A stretch of DNA of 64,000 nucleotides, taken from the NCBI RefSeq assembly GCF_020181655.1, contig NZ_CP084032.1, positions 1,550,001 through 1,614,000 on the forward strand, in the 5' to 3' direction. Positions 26,232 through 34,662 of the stretch are shown piece by piece. A model generated the notes under the pieces. That model ran no database searches. It was given only the letters and a program-made list of their open reading frames with translations, and was not told the DNA's origin. Position numbers and translations under genes: made by a program. The first letter of the stretch is position 1, and the number at the start of each line of letters is the position of its first letter. This DNA comes from Pectobacterium colocasium. GTDB taxonomy: Bacteria; Pseudomonadota; Gammaproteobacteria; Enterobacterales; Enterobacteriaceae.

Positions 26232-28702
26232 CAGGCATACCCCCGGCGCTGCTGTTGCGCCACAATGCGCTCCATCATCTTCTCCAGTTCGTGCAGGGAC
26301 AGATTCAGGGCGCTGGTAATTTCCGGCGTGGCAGGTGTTTTCTGCCCATTAAGGTAGATATTGGGGGAGAACGTGACATGGATACCGTTGTTGGCTCCAT
26401 TGGGTATACCGCTATTGGCTGAGCCGCGGCGAACCGAGCCGTCAGCATTCAGTAACGGAATAGGGATATCGGGAACGTCCGGCGTCAACGCACCGGCTAA
26501 CCGTTGCCCGGCTTTTACGGCCAGCGGTGTGGTGCGGCTAATCCCTATCGCCGCGCCTTGTGAGATATTATCGCCGAATGACGCAAAGACACGACTGGGG
26601 GAGTGAATACCTAATTTCTCGGCAAACCAGCCTTTAATATTATCGCCTAATTCACCGACGACCTTTTTTGCGCCTTCCCAGGCATTTCTAATACCGTTCA
26701 CCAAACCGCTGATAATATTTGCGCCAAAGTCGGTAAACTTGCTTGGCATATCGATGCCGAAATACTTCATCACTTCAGCAAATACGGTGTAAAAAATACC
26801 GATGGGTGACCAGTTCAGAATCAACTTTGTTACGCCGCCAATGCCACCGCTAAATGCGGTTGTAATATCATTCCAGCGTGCACGGAACCAATTACTGATA
26901 GGTTCCCAGTAGCGATAAACCAAATAGGCCGCGACGGCGATCCCCGTCACCAATAGCCCAATCGGGTTCATCAATAATGCGCGGCCCATAATCATCACGG
27001 CACGACCCACTAACGTAATACCGCGCATTAAGCCGCCGCCGAGAATTCGTCCCAGCGACAGGGCACCACGGCCAAGTCGGGTAAACATTCCCAGCCATTG
27101 ACGTGCGCGACCACCGGCCCCGAATGATGCCTGGAGCAATAGCCATTTGGATCGCAGTAGTGCTGCGCTTTTCCAGAGGTCAACAACAGGGGACAGCAGC
27201 AGATTTAAGCCCAGTTTGGTGCCGATAGCCGCTGCTTTAAAGGCCAGTAGCCCGGCTGCGGCCATCACCACGCCTTTCACAATTTCAGGGTTGGCGGCGA
27301 TCCATTTCCCAGCCTGATCGATAAGCGGGATGATGGTTTCGCCCAGTGAGATTAGAGCTGGTTTTAATGACTCGCCAATGCCGATAGCCGCTTCATTCAT
27401 ACGTATTTGGGTTTGTCGCCAGCGAGCCTCTAACGTATCGTTCTGCTTGGTTGCGTCTTTATCCAGCGTTTGTTGGGATTCAGGGCTATTCATTTCCGTT
27501 TTGTTGGACTGATATTTCCCCCAATCCTGACGCATTGAAATCAAATGCTGGGCAGTCTGAATATCAGTAAAAATCTCTGCCATCCCGAATGACTCAAATA
27601 ACTTTTGCTGCGCATCCTTATCACCGACTGCCCCTGCTTTCTGCCATTGTTCGACAAATGCCTTACCCTTGCCATCAATAAAGCGGTTGGCAATCATGAG
27701 TGAGGCTTCATATTGCGAGAATCCCTTTGCGACGTAATCCTGCATCGAGGCTTTATAGTTAATTCCGGCTTTCTCATACTTCTGAATGGTGTCGCTACGG
27801 TTCATTGCTGCCAGCCAGTTGGTCATATTCGTGACAGCTTCTTCCGCTGAGCCAGAGCCTTTTGCTACTTCCAGACTGGCGACAATCTGAGTAATTGCGT
27901 CTTTACCGACAATCCCCTTGGCTGCAAAAGACTTTGCTAGTCCTGGTAGCGCTTTTGCCATGTCTTTTAATTCAAACGATCCCAACTTTGCGCCAGTCGC
28001 GGCGATTGAAAATGCCTCTTCCATCTCTTTAGGGTCGGTGATCTGTAACGCAGAGCTGAAGGCATACGTCATCTTTGCCAGTTCAGTCATATCCCCCTTC
28101 GTTGCAGTGGCTGTTTTACCTAACATTCCGGCAAACTTTGCCGCTTCTACGGGGTTCATCCCATCCGCAACCAGTTGCCCAACGCCGCCCAGTAATGCTT
28201 CCTGTGTCTGGTTGACCTTCAATGCTGCTTGTCGAATCGCTGCCCCAATAGCTTGTTCCTGCGTTTTATCCAGATCGCCCGTCACTGCAATATCCCGTAG
28301 CCCGGACTCAAAGCTGGCGTATTGCTTCACCGAACTTACAATCGGTGACGCTACTGTACTGGCCACTGCATAGGTCTCGGCACCTTTGGCATAGAGCGCT
28401 ATCCGGTTTGCCCGTGCCGCATCGCTGGTTGCCGCAGCTGCGGCGAGTCGATTTTGCTGGCGCTGCAGCTGCTCCATTGTTCGCCCTACACGTTGCAGGT
28501 CGCTGTTCAGCCGCTGACTGGCGCGTGAGCCGAGCTGGCCATAACGTTCAGTGGCCCGTGTAAGTGCATTTTGGCGCTCCTGCAGCCGGCGCGTAGTTTC
28601 GCCAATTGAATCCAGCGTGCGGCGGGTTCCCGTTACCGCACTGCGAAACGCGCCGGATATGGCCCCACCAATAATCACGCCTATGGAAAATTCTGTGGCC
28701 AC
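26231..28702 (-). CDS. Tail tape measure protein
   Basis: This 823-residue protein sets tail length. It shows an N-terminal coiled-coil (RRLQERQNALTRATERYGQLGSRAS), the TP901-type core (FESGLRDIAVTGDLDKTQEQAIG... EAAKFAGMLGKTATATKGD), hydrophobic helices around residues 540-620, and a C-terminal region with GIHSPSRVFASFGDNI, a motif seen in many tape measures. It is the longest gene of the prophage and directly follows the tail chaperone, apart from the small oppositely oriented gene at 28745. Confidence 0.95.
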   Translation of the reverse strand: MATEFSIGVIIGGAISGAFRSAVTGTRRTLDSIGETTRRLQERQNALTRATERYGQLGSRASQRLNSDLQRVGRTMEQLQRQQNRLAAAAATSDAARANRIALYAKGAETYAVASTVASPIVSSVKQYASFESGLRDIAVTGDLDKTQEQAIGAAIRQAALKVNQTQEALLGGVGQLVADGMNPVEAAKFAGMLGKTATATKGDMTELAKMTYAFSSALQITDPKEMEEAFSIAATGAKLGSFELKDMAKALPGLAKSFAAKGIVGKDAITQIVASLEVAKGSGSAEEAVTNMTNWLAAMNRSDTIQKYEKAGINYKASMQDYVAKGFSQYEASLMIANRFIDGKGKAFVEQWQKAGAVGDKDAQQKLFESFGMAEIFTDIQTAQHLISMRQDWGKYQSNKTEMNSPESQQTLDKDATKQNDTLEARWRQTQIRMNEAAIGIGESLKPALISLGETIIPLIDQAGKWIAANPEIVKGVVMAAAGLLAFKAAAIGTKLGLNLLLSPVVDLWKSAALLRSKWLLLQASFGAGGRARQWLGMFTRLGRGALSLGRILGGGLMRGITLVGRAVMIMGRALLMNPIGLLVTGIAVAAYLVYRYWEPISNWFRARWNDITTAFSGGIGGVTKLILNWSPIGIFYTVFAEVMKYFGIDMPSKFTDFGANIISGLVNGIRNAWEGAKKVVGELGDNIKGWFAEKLGIHSPSRVFASFGDNISQGAAIGISRTTPLAVKAGQRLAGALTPDVPDIPIPLLNADGSVRRGSANSGIPNGANNGIHVTFSPNIYLNGQKTPATPEITSALNLSLHELEKMMERIVAQQQRRGYA

Positions 28703-28744
28703 GATTTATGATTCCTTTTAACGATGCGAAACAGGGATACGGAT

Positions 28745-29014
28745 ATGGAAAATGCGCTGATGGTATGTAAAGGACTGCTGATAACGGTATTTGGCGGGAT
28801 ATATATTTATCTGCTGGCAAAACTGGTTATCTATACCGTTAACAGCAGCAGTGAGCCGTTTGTCTGGGTGCTGATGATTGGCGGCGGTGCGGCATTATTA
28901 TCGCTGGCAATGGCATTAGCAGCGTTTCTCCTGCAACCCGCCGTCTATTTGCTGGCCGCGATATTTGCGGGCGTCGGTGCCCTGATTAGTCGCTATCGCC
29001 GTTCTCACGTTTAA
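28745..29014 (+). CDS. Small membrane protein on the opposite strand of the tail operon
   Basis: A good coding frame of 89 residues from ATG 28745 (SD-like AGGGAT upstream) runs against the tail genes. It predicts about three membrane helices (GLLITVFGGIYIYLLAKLVI; VWVLMIGGGAALLSLAMALA; LLAAIFAGVGALI) and a basic end RYRRSHV. Codon use looks like that of the other genes, and the 280-base space between the chaperone extension and the tape measure otherwise has no function. Its end overlaps the chaperone extension by 29 bases. A lysogen-expressed exclusion or host-modifying role is possible but unproven; a chance frame cannot be excluded. Confidence 0.55.
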   Translation: MENALMVCKGLLITVFGGIYIYLLAKLVIYTVNSSSEPFVWVLMIGGGAALLSLAMALAAFLLQPAVYLLAAIFAGVGALISRYRRSHV

Positions 29015-29102
29015 TCTGTTCGCTGGCTGTTTCCAGCCAGCTCTCAAACTCATCCAGATCCAGCTCGTTCAGCTCACTCGGCTGAAACCTAAACCACCTC
29101 GC
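28986..29102 (-). CDS. Tail assembly chaperone frameshift extension (E' part)
   Basis: In the +1 (equivalently -2) frame relative to the upstream chaperone, an open stretch continues past the chaperone stop: ARWFRFQPSELNELDLDEFE followed by SWLETASEQIKREN, ending TAA at 28986-28988. The motif of an aromatic start followed by PSELNELDLDEFESW is like the E' extensions of P2-type chaperones. It lacks its own start codon with SD, so it should be made by programmed frameshifting near GGCGAGG (29097-29103). The given start is the first codon after the presumed shift. The site of the shift is an estimate. Confidence 0.7.
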   Translation of the reverse strand, partial: ARWFRFQPSELNELDLDEFESWLETASEQIKRENGDSD

Positions 29103-29391
29103 CAACAGCGCCTGCGCTTGAATCAGCGTCTTCGGATGATGCAACCACCCCTGTAAGGTGCTGAAATCGTTTTTGCAGCGCCAGATAGTCAGCTAAATCC
29201 ATCCCGTCTAGGTCTTCAGGTGGCAGGCCACTGGCACGGGCAATCAGCAGGTCATCCCAGTCTTCGGCTTTATCACTGATTTTGCGCACGGCCTTGAGGT
29301 CTTTAACTTGCAGACGCCGCAGGGACAGGGACTCCAGTTTGACGCCGGCAGCGGTGGAGTAAGGGATCGATAACGAAAAGGTTTCAGACAT
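29089..29391 (-). CDS. Tail assembly chaperone E
   Basis: The 100-residue protein (FSLSIPYSTAAGVKLESLSLRR then DLKAVRKISDKAEDWDDLLIARASGLPPEDLDGMDLADY) matches the phage tail assembly chaperone family. Such proteins coat the tape measure before tube assembly and are produced in a short and a frameshifted long form. Its position just before the tape measure and the conserved second-frame extension both fit. A 131-base gap separates it from the previous gene. Confidence 0.88.
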   Translation of the reverse strand: MSETFSLSIPYSTAAGVKLESLSLRRLQVKDLKAVRKISDKAEDWDDLLIARASGLPPEDLDGMDLADYLALQKRFQHLTGVVASSEDADSSAGAVGEVV

Positions 29392-29522
29392 AGTTATGCT
29401 CCTGACGAAATTAATGCGAATTAGCGTTCAGGGGCAGTATGGTGCGGGGCGGGGACAATCAATATTAATGGCAGTTAACGAAAAAAAGGAGGGCTAAGTT
29501 TCCCTCCTTATATAGATGAAGA

Positions 29523-29792
29523 TTAACGCGATGACTTTAGCTTATAGCCTTCCAGTTCCCACAGTTTCTGAACGGCATCATTTTTGGCACGGGCGATGGC
29601 CAGCTCCTTTCCAATGTCAGCATCGAACAATTCAGGGGAAATGGTTGCACTAAAGCCCTGACCAACCATGAAGCCATTAGGTAATGATGCAATAGCAACG
29701 GTTACCGTTGTTCCAGGGAAATGGTGAGTCTGATAGTTCAGCGACTCTGTTAGCGCGTCCACGTCTCGTTTTTCAACCTTTGTTACTGTCAC
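29523..29792 (-). CDS. Gp49-like phage protein family
   Basis: The 89-residue protein has the family pattern FSATISPELFDADIGKELAIARAKND followed by KLWELEGYKL at its C-terminus. This resembles the Phage_gp49_66 family found in many lambdoid and Mu-like phages. The family function is unknown. It lies three bases after the tube gene stop, between tube and chaperone, where P2 has no gene. Confidence 0.7.
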   Translation of the reverse strand: MTVTKVEKRDVDALTESLNYQTHHFPGTTVTVAIASLPNGFMVGQGFSATISPELFDADIGKELAIARAKNDAVQKLWELEGYKLKSSR

Positions 29793-29795
29793 TGA

Positions 29796-30320
29796 TTAGC
29801 CCCCGATATTCATGCGATAGTCCGTCAGTTGGTCGATGCCACCGACGCGGAAGATATTGGCCAGATAATCCAGCTCCAGCAGCTCTTCGCCGTCCAGTAC
29901 CTGCTTCAGATAGGAACAGGTGAAGCTACTGGAGAACTCGGCGTTCTCATGCTGTTTGAAGGTTCCCAGCGGGTTCTTCTTGAACATGATGGTCATGTAC
30001 GTCACCAGCGGGATTTCATCAATACGGCCCTGAGAACTATAGCGCTCGACGCTGGATCGGCACTGCAACGCCAGCGTCTTATACGGGTTCGCCGCACCGA
30101 GCATGGCGTCACGATAGAACGAGTTCCACTTGATCTCGCCTTCCAGTTTGTCGAACCCGGCAGGCAATTCAACCTTGCCCACCATCCCCAGTGCCTTATG
30201 CTCTTGCATCACCATGCTGACGTCCGGCAACTTTACTTCTTCAGCCCGCCCCAGCAGGTTCACCCCATCCAGATAGATATTGGCGTTGGTGATGCGGTTT
30301 ACTTCAATCTTCCCAGCCAT
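29796..30320 (-). CDS. Major tail tube protein (FII family)
   Basis: The 174-residue tube protein of the contractile tail carries the P2 FII pattern: RITNANIYLDGVNLLGRAEEVKLPDV, then MVGKVELPAGFDKLEGEIKWNSFY. Many copies stack to form the inner tube. Its start abuts the sheath stop (one-base overlap), the usual FI-FII order. Confidence 0.95.
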   Translation of the reverse strand: MAGKIEVNRITNANIYLDGVNLLGRAEEVKLPDVSMVMQEHKALGMVGKVELPAGFDKLEGEIKWNSFYRDAMLGAANPYKTLALQCRSSVERYSSQGRIDEIPLVTYMTIMFKKNPLGTFKQHENAEFSSSFTCSYLKQVLDGEELLELDYLANIFRVGGIDQLTDYRMNIGG

Positions 30321-31747
30321 CAGCTATTGCCCTCCAGTGTGACCAGATATTCGGAGGTGATCTCCGTCTCGAACGTCAACCGCTCCAACGGCGGTGGCGG
30401 CGTGTATTTGTAGCTCAGCAACAGGTGGCCTGCTGCCAGCTCCGTTTCTTCATTGCGTGCTGGGTCATACCAGCATTTGAAGCCCAGCAGCGCACCATCA
30501 CCAATCAGCTTGCGGCCATAGCCGTTCACCGATTCGGTCAACGCGTCGATCAGTGCCTGGGTGATCGGCATATCGATGTACTGCTGGCTGAAGTAGCGGA
30601 TGGACTCATTGATGACATCACCGGTGCGGCGCACGCTCTCAAAGTTACGCATATGGGTAACGGTTGGCCATGCGGCGCAGCGGTTGCCCCACAGACGCAG
30701 CCCGGAGCCGTAGCTGTTGAACACCGTGGTAATGCCTTGTTCGTTCAGCAGGTTCACTTCACTGTTCGGGTCGTCGATCATCGCCGAGAGCTGACGCTCA
30801 ACGCCGGTGATGCCCATCAGTTCCTGATTGGAAGACGACCACCAGAAGCCTCTCTCCAAATCGACTTTGGCACGTAATCCCGCCGCACGCTGCGACAGCG
30901 GCTCCAGCCGTTCGCTGTTGGTCTGTGCGTCATAGACTTTGACATGCGGATAGCACAGCCGCACGCGGTCTGAACTGGTATTGAAATTGATGCTGCCCGC
31001 AGGCCCTCGACCTGCCAGCACCTGCGCAAACGTGGTGCCAATTGGCGCATCGATATAGGTGATGGCATCCAGTTTGTCTGCCAGCGCAATCAGCTCCACA
31101 CTGACGCTGTTCTGGGTACAGAACACTGGTGCAATGAGGATTTTGGCAAAGAAGCCGAACTGGTTATAGGTATCGTGCAGCAGCTTCATACCAGTACGGT
31201 TTCCCGCTGCATTGACCGCACCGATAATCTCTGCCGCCGTCACTTTCGTCGGGTCGGCATAATCGTAGCTGGCCAGTACCGCGTCATCTGTCGGGATGTT
31301 GCTGTTTAGCCGGGTAATCACACCGGTTTGCTCATCGAGCCGGTAGTCCGTGCCGTCAATATATGGCGTGGTTTCCAGCGACTGACGTAACACCAGTTTA
31401 GCGACCGCACGCTGTGCCAGTTGCGTTTTTCCTGTCGCGGCGGCAAACGTCACGCTGGCATTATCAACGTGGGTTTTATGCACGTCCGGGTCGAGTACAT
31501 TAATCACCAGCACTGTTCCCGCGCCGTGGTCGTAAATCGCATCCAGCGCTTGCGGAATGGTGAAACCGCTGTACTGACTGCCGAACTGCGCCGCATCTTT
31601 CTCTGACAGGCACAGCGTAACGGTATTGACTGGCCCTGTGGGTGCCGTGCCGACCAGACCGATAACGGCGGACTTCACGGTTTTCACCGGACGTGCGCCG
31701 TTTTCCACCTCAGTGGTTTCGACGCCGTGTAAATAGTTAGCTGCCAC
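30320..31747 (-). CDS. Tail sheath protein (FI family)
   Basis: The 475-residue contractile sheath subunit contains HGVETTEVENGARPVKTVKSAVIGLVGTAP at the N-terminus and VWGNR-like RLWGNRCAA plus the C-terminal handshake region (GFKCWYDPARNEETELAAGHLLLSYKYTPPPPLERL), all typical of P2 FI. It contracts to drive the tube through the envelope. It overlaps the small upstream gene by 11 bases. Confidence 0.95.
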   Translation of the reverse strand: MAANYLHGVETTEVENGARPVKTVKSAVIGLVGTAPTGPVNTVTLCLSEKDAAQFGSQYSGFTIPQALDAIYDHGAGTVLVINVLDPDVHKTHVDNASVTFAAATGKTQLAQRAVAKLVLRQSLETTPYIDGTDYRLDEQTGVITRLNSNIPTDDAVLASYDYADPTKVTAAEIIGAVNAAGNRTGMKLLHDTYNQFGFFAKILIAPVFCTQNSVSVELIALADKLDAITYIDAPIGTTFAQVLAGRGPAGSINFNTSSDRVRLCYPHVKVYDAQTNSERLEPLSQRAAGLRAKVDLERGFWWSSSNQELMGITGVERQLSAMIDDPNSEVNLLNEQGITTVFNSYGSGLRLWGNRCAAWPTVTHMRNFESVRRTGDVINESIRYFSQQYIDMPITQALIDALTESVNGYGRKLIGDGALLGFKCWYDPARNEETELAAGHLLLSYKYTPPPPLERLTFETEITSEYLVTLEGNS

Positions 31748-31961
31748 TGATCACCTCCAATTTCTCTTCACTGACATTTTTACGGCGGGAGGCGGGTACG
31801 GTGGTGACATCCGGCTCGGCGTGTAAATGCTGCAACGCAACCAGCGTTTTCACGTAGTCGTGCGCCTCTGGAAGGTCAACGACGCTGTCTGGCCACAGCA
31901 GTACCTCGGTGCCGTCAGCAAGCGTGACGCCACTGGATGGACCGCTATAACGGTATTTCAT
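31737..31961 (-). CDS. Small phage protein between gp37-like and sheath genes
   Basis: The 74-residue protein begins MKYRYSGPSSGVTLADGTEVLLWP and has a basic, charged C-terminus. Position and size fit the Mu gp38 (DUF2635-like) slot before the sheath, but sequence support is thin. It overlaps its neighbours at both ends (four and 11 bases), which supports it being translated as part of the late operon. Function unknown. Confidence 0.65.
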   Translation of the reverse strand: MKYRYSGPSSGVTLADGTEVLLWPDSVVDLPEAHDYVKTLVALQHLHAEPDVTTVPASRRKNVSEEKLEVISGS

Positions 31962-32425
31962 GATTCACTTTCCTCATAATTGGCCTGGGACAGTAACGGC
32001 CCATCGGGTAAATCGGTGTCTTCCAACTGGATGGATTCGGTGGAGAAATCCAGCGCGTACTGCCACAGCCCGCCGACATTGCCCAGAAACACATCGCGTA
32101 CCAGCCAGATTTTGCGGCGGCAGTTGGGCGGCTTGTAGCCACACAGCACCCGACGAACGATATCCAGCACCGCTACCGCACCATTTCGCCCGTTTAACTG
32201 ACGGAAAACGACGGTCGTGTTCAGGGTGATCGTGTGGGACTGCATCACTGCGCCGATATCCTCCGGCTTGCCAAAGCGGGAACCGGCATAGCTCACCAGA
32301 ATTGCCCCCACAGGATGATTGAGGCGGAAGTCGGCGGGCTTCTCCGGGAAATACTCAATCTGTAGATTGGGCAGTTTTTCCTTCAGACGGGCAACCACTG
32401 CTTCAATAACCGGATTGACGTCCAT
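31958..32425 (-). CDS. Gp37-like protein (DUF1834 type)
   Basis: The 155-residue protein (MDVNPVIEAVVARLKEKLPNLQIE, then ILVSYAGSRFG and TLNTTVVFRQLNGRNGAVAVLDIVRRVLCGYKPP) matches the Mu gp37 family, expected to act at the head-tail junction as a tail terminator or completion factor. It sits between the gp36-like and gp38-like genes in the same order as Mu. Confidence 0.82.
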   Translation of the reverse strand: MDVNPVIEAVVARLKEKLPNLQIEYFPEKPADFRLNHPVGAILVSYAGSRFGKPEDIGAVMQSHTITLNTTVVFRQLNGRNGAVAVLDIVRRVLCGYKPPNCRRKIWLVRDVFLGNVGGLWQYALDFSTESIQLEDTDLPDGPLLSQANYEESES

Positions 32426-32871
32426 CAGTATTTCTCCAGCATGCCATTGTGGCCGCCAAAGGTTGCACGACGCGCCCGTACCCGAAACTCGCCAGACTCC
32501 GGCACATCCTGGCTGGTTGACGGCAGGCCCAGCGTCAGCTTCGCATCACGAATCGCTTCCAGTTGACGCGTGGCTGCTTTGTTGTCGTCTTTTACCGTAT
32601 CTGGCATCGCCCCTTCCGGGCGACGGGCATACAACCGGTAACGGGTTAACGTGACCGCAATGTCACGCAGCACGGTGGGGATTTCAGCCAAAGGCAGGGT
32701 GTAACGTCCACGCAGATGGGCATCGATCAGCTCATCGGCATAGCGAATGCAACTGTCCACTACCGTGGTGTTAACCGGAGGTGGCGCATCAAATCCTACC
32801 GTTTCATTGGTCAACTGGATCAGCGTGGACTCTGGCACCTGTTCGAGTAAATCCGCCAACGTGCAGTACAT
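32425..32871 (-). CDS. Gp36-like protein (DUF1320 type)
   Basis: The 148-residue protein shows the DUF1320/Mu gp36 pattern: MYCTLADLLEQVPESTLIQLTNE near the start and YADELIDAHLRGRYTLPL followed by LRDIAVTLTRYRLYARR. Members are small helical head-tail connector (adaptor) proteins. It starts two bases before the DUF2190 gene's end region and abuts the gp37-like gene by one base. Confidence 0.85.
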   Translation of the reverse strand: MYCTLADLLEQVPESTLIQLTNETVGFDAPPPVNTTVVDSCIRYADELIDAHLRGRYTLPLAEIPTVLRDIAVTLTRYRLYARRPEGAMPDTVKDDNKAATRQLEAIRDAKLTLGLPSTSQDVPESGEFRVRARRATFGGHNGMLEKY

Positions 32872-32873
32872 GG

Positions 32874-33212
32874 TTATACCCCGCGCAGGATACGGATGAT
32901 GTCGCCTTCGGCGAGGGCTGCATCCAGTGCAATGCCATTCGATACGCCCGCTTCCGTCAGCAGAACGGCACGGGCGGACTCGTCGGACTGGACAGATTTA
33001 CCGCGCTCGATAGCCGCCCCGGCTTCTACGGCAACGATACCGAGCACATTAACCGGCACAGCGTCACCCGTTGCACCATCTACCTCTGCAACGCCCAATG
33101 CGACGGCACCCGCTAGACACGGAGCGTTATCTGCACCGACAAAATGCTGCTGTGCCAGGGCCGCGGTGGCCAGCACCGTGGTGGTCAGAATGACCTGTTG
33201 AGTGGCTCCCAT
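32874..33212 (-). CDS. DUF2190-type capsid-associated protein
   Basis: The 112-residue Ala- and Val-rich protein (ATAALAQQHFVGADNAPCLAGAVALGVAEVDGATGD... NVLGIVAVEAGAAIERGKSVQSD) fits the DUF2190 family, usually found next to the major capsid gene and thought to act as a capsid decoration or cement protein. It lies ten bases after the capsid gene. Confidence 0.75.
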   Translation of the reverse strand: MGATQQVILTTTVLATAALAQQHFVGADNAPCLAGAVALGVAEVDGATGDAVPVNVLGIVAVEAGAAIERGKSVQSDESARAVLLTEAGVSNGIALDAALAEGDIIRILRGV

Positions 33213-33222
33213 AATGCCCCCG

Positions 33223-34158
33223 TTATTTCAGGATATTGGTGATGAGATACCCAGCATCGCCGCCAACCACTGCGACTTTGTAGATATCGGTGAAACGCGC
33301 GTAGGAGACTTTGCCGCCCAGCCCCGCATATTTGTCGGCAACCGGCATCCCTTTGCGACGGAAGGTGTAACCGAAAGACGGTTCGTTTTCGTCCGCGCTT
33401 TCCGTACCCGCCTGCGGTGGTGAAACGTAATGCAGCATCAGGTTGTCAGCCCAGACATCGATAGGGGCTTTCTTGGCGTCCTGGCTAGACACCGGCTCAC
33501 CGATCACCACTTTTTGGATCTGGAAGATGTCTTGCAGGATTTCCGCTGTAATGCGTTTGCGCTCGTTAGCGCCAATTTGCGCCTGAATCGCTGGGTGATA
33601 GCGCAGCACTGACATGACACTGGCGCCCATCGTCATCAGGTTCGGCCGCAAACCTGTCGCATTACGAACCGCTTCGATCCCCGCTTCAATCAATGTGACC
33701 GGTTCACCTTTACCGTTTGCCCAACGCTCCGCAGCAGCCAGTGCTTTTTTAGAGTTAGCCAGGTAGACCTTCGGGTCTTGTGCCAAACGGGCGGCATACA
33801 GTTCACGCTTCAGATTGACGCCGCTGGTTGCGCGACGAATGGCTTTCGCTTCTTCGTTGAACAGCGACTCGGCCTGTTCGCGGTAATCGACCGGTGCGGC
33901 CAGATCGTGCTCGTTGAGCACCAAATCCATCGAACTAGACTTCTCACGTAGCAGAACATTACTTTCTGCACCGACGGCACGTTCGGTGTCATATTCAACG
34001 AATGCGCCTTTACCGAACAGCGGCACCACGATGCCTTCTTTCTCCACCTGAACGAGGGGGAAGATGTTTTCACCGATAAACGCAGCGTTTCGGTAACCCC
34101 GTGCCACACTGGTCAGCACCGGGTCAACGACGCGTTTACCCCTTAAATAATCAGACAT
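33223..34158 (-). CDS. Major capsid protein
   Basis: The 311-residue protein follows the protease/scaffold gene and has the usual HK97-like capsid traits: an N-terminal part with TSVARGYRNAAFIGENIFPLVQVEK, a long middle region LRPNLMTMGASVMSVLRYHPAIQAQI and a C-terminal KVAVVGGDAGYLITNIL. It replaces Mu gpT at this position. Because the scaffold is separate, no cleaved prodomain is expected. Confidence 0.9.
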   Translation of the reverse strand: MSDYLRGKRVVDPVLTSVARGYRNAAFIGENIFPLVQVEKEGIVVPLFGKGAFVEYDTERAVGAESNVLLREKSSSMDLVLNEHDLAAPVDYREQAESLFNEEAKAIRRATSGVNLKRELYAARLAQDPKVYLANSKKALAAAERWANGKGEPVTLIEAGIEAVRNATGLRPNLMTMGASVMSVLRYHPAIQAQIGANERKRITAEILQDIFQIQKVVIGEPVSSQDAKKAPIDVWADNLMLHYVSPPQAGTESADENEPSFGYTFRRKGMPVADKYAGLGGKVSYARFTDIYKVAVVGGDAGYLITNILK

Positions 34159-34194
34159 GATGTCTCCTTTTCTTACGGTTACGGATTGCGGCGG

Positions 34195-34662
34195 TTACAG
34201 GCAGCGTGCGACGGCAGCGTCGTAGCTAATTCCTTCTTTCTTCGCCAGCGCCGTAGCTTTTTGGTGCAGAGCCAGGCGCTCAGGATCGGCTTCAGCAAAT
34301 TCCGCCGACGTCGTGGTGAGATCGACGTTGACGCGGTCTTTGGTGGCGTGCTCACTGAAATCCAGTACAGGTGTAGTGCCGCCTAACAGTTCTTTAAACG
34401 CGCTGACCAGCGGCTTTTTCACCTCACCTTCAGCGAACTCAACCGGCTGCTCGCCTTTGGAGACTTCATCCAGTAGCGCGACGACAACGGCCTTTGCCGC
34501 TGGCACCAGACGGCCTTCCGTCACCAGTTTTTCAGCAAAGGCGACGTTGCCGGTATGCACCGTTTCCTGTCTCAGCTTCGCATCAGCAGCCAGTCGGCTG
34601 GCGGCGTCGGCCTTCAGACGAGTATTTTCGGCCTGTAAAGCATCAATCTCTTCTTTAGTCAT
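34195..34662 (-). CDS. Nested scaffold protein (Mu gpZ-like), internal start in the protease gene
   Basis: An internal ATG at 34662 is preceded by a perfect SD, AGGAGG, at 34671-34676, eight bases away. It gives a 155-residue protein starting MTKEEIDALQAENTRLKADAASRL, a coiled-coil region identical to the C-terminal part of the protease. An SD this strong in the middle of a gene is best explained by separate production of scaffold. This mirrors the Mu I/Z pair. Confidence 0.8.
   Translation of the reverse strand: MTKEEIDALQAENTRLKADAASRLAADAKLRQETVHTGNVAFAEKLVTEGRLVPAAKAVVVALLDEVSKGEQPVEFAEGEVKKPLVSAFKELLGGTTPVLDFSEHATKDRVNVDLTTTSAEFAEADPERLALHQKATALAKKEGISYDAAVARCL

Noticed and set aside
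28548..28820. Open frame of 90 codons on the minus strand over the tape-measure start
   Set aside because: Overlaps the tape-measure gene in another frame, no SD and no similarity to a chaperone; the real extension is at 28986-29102.
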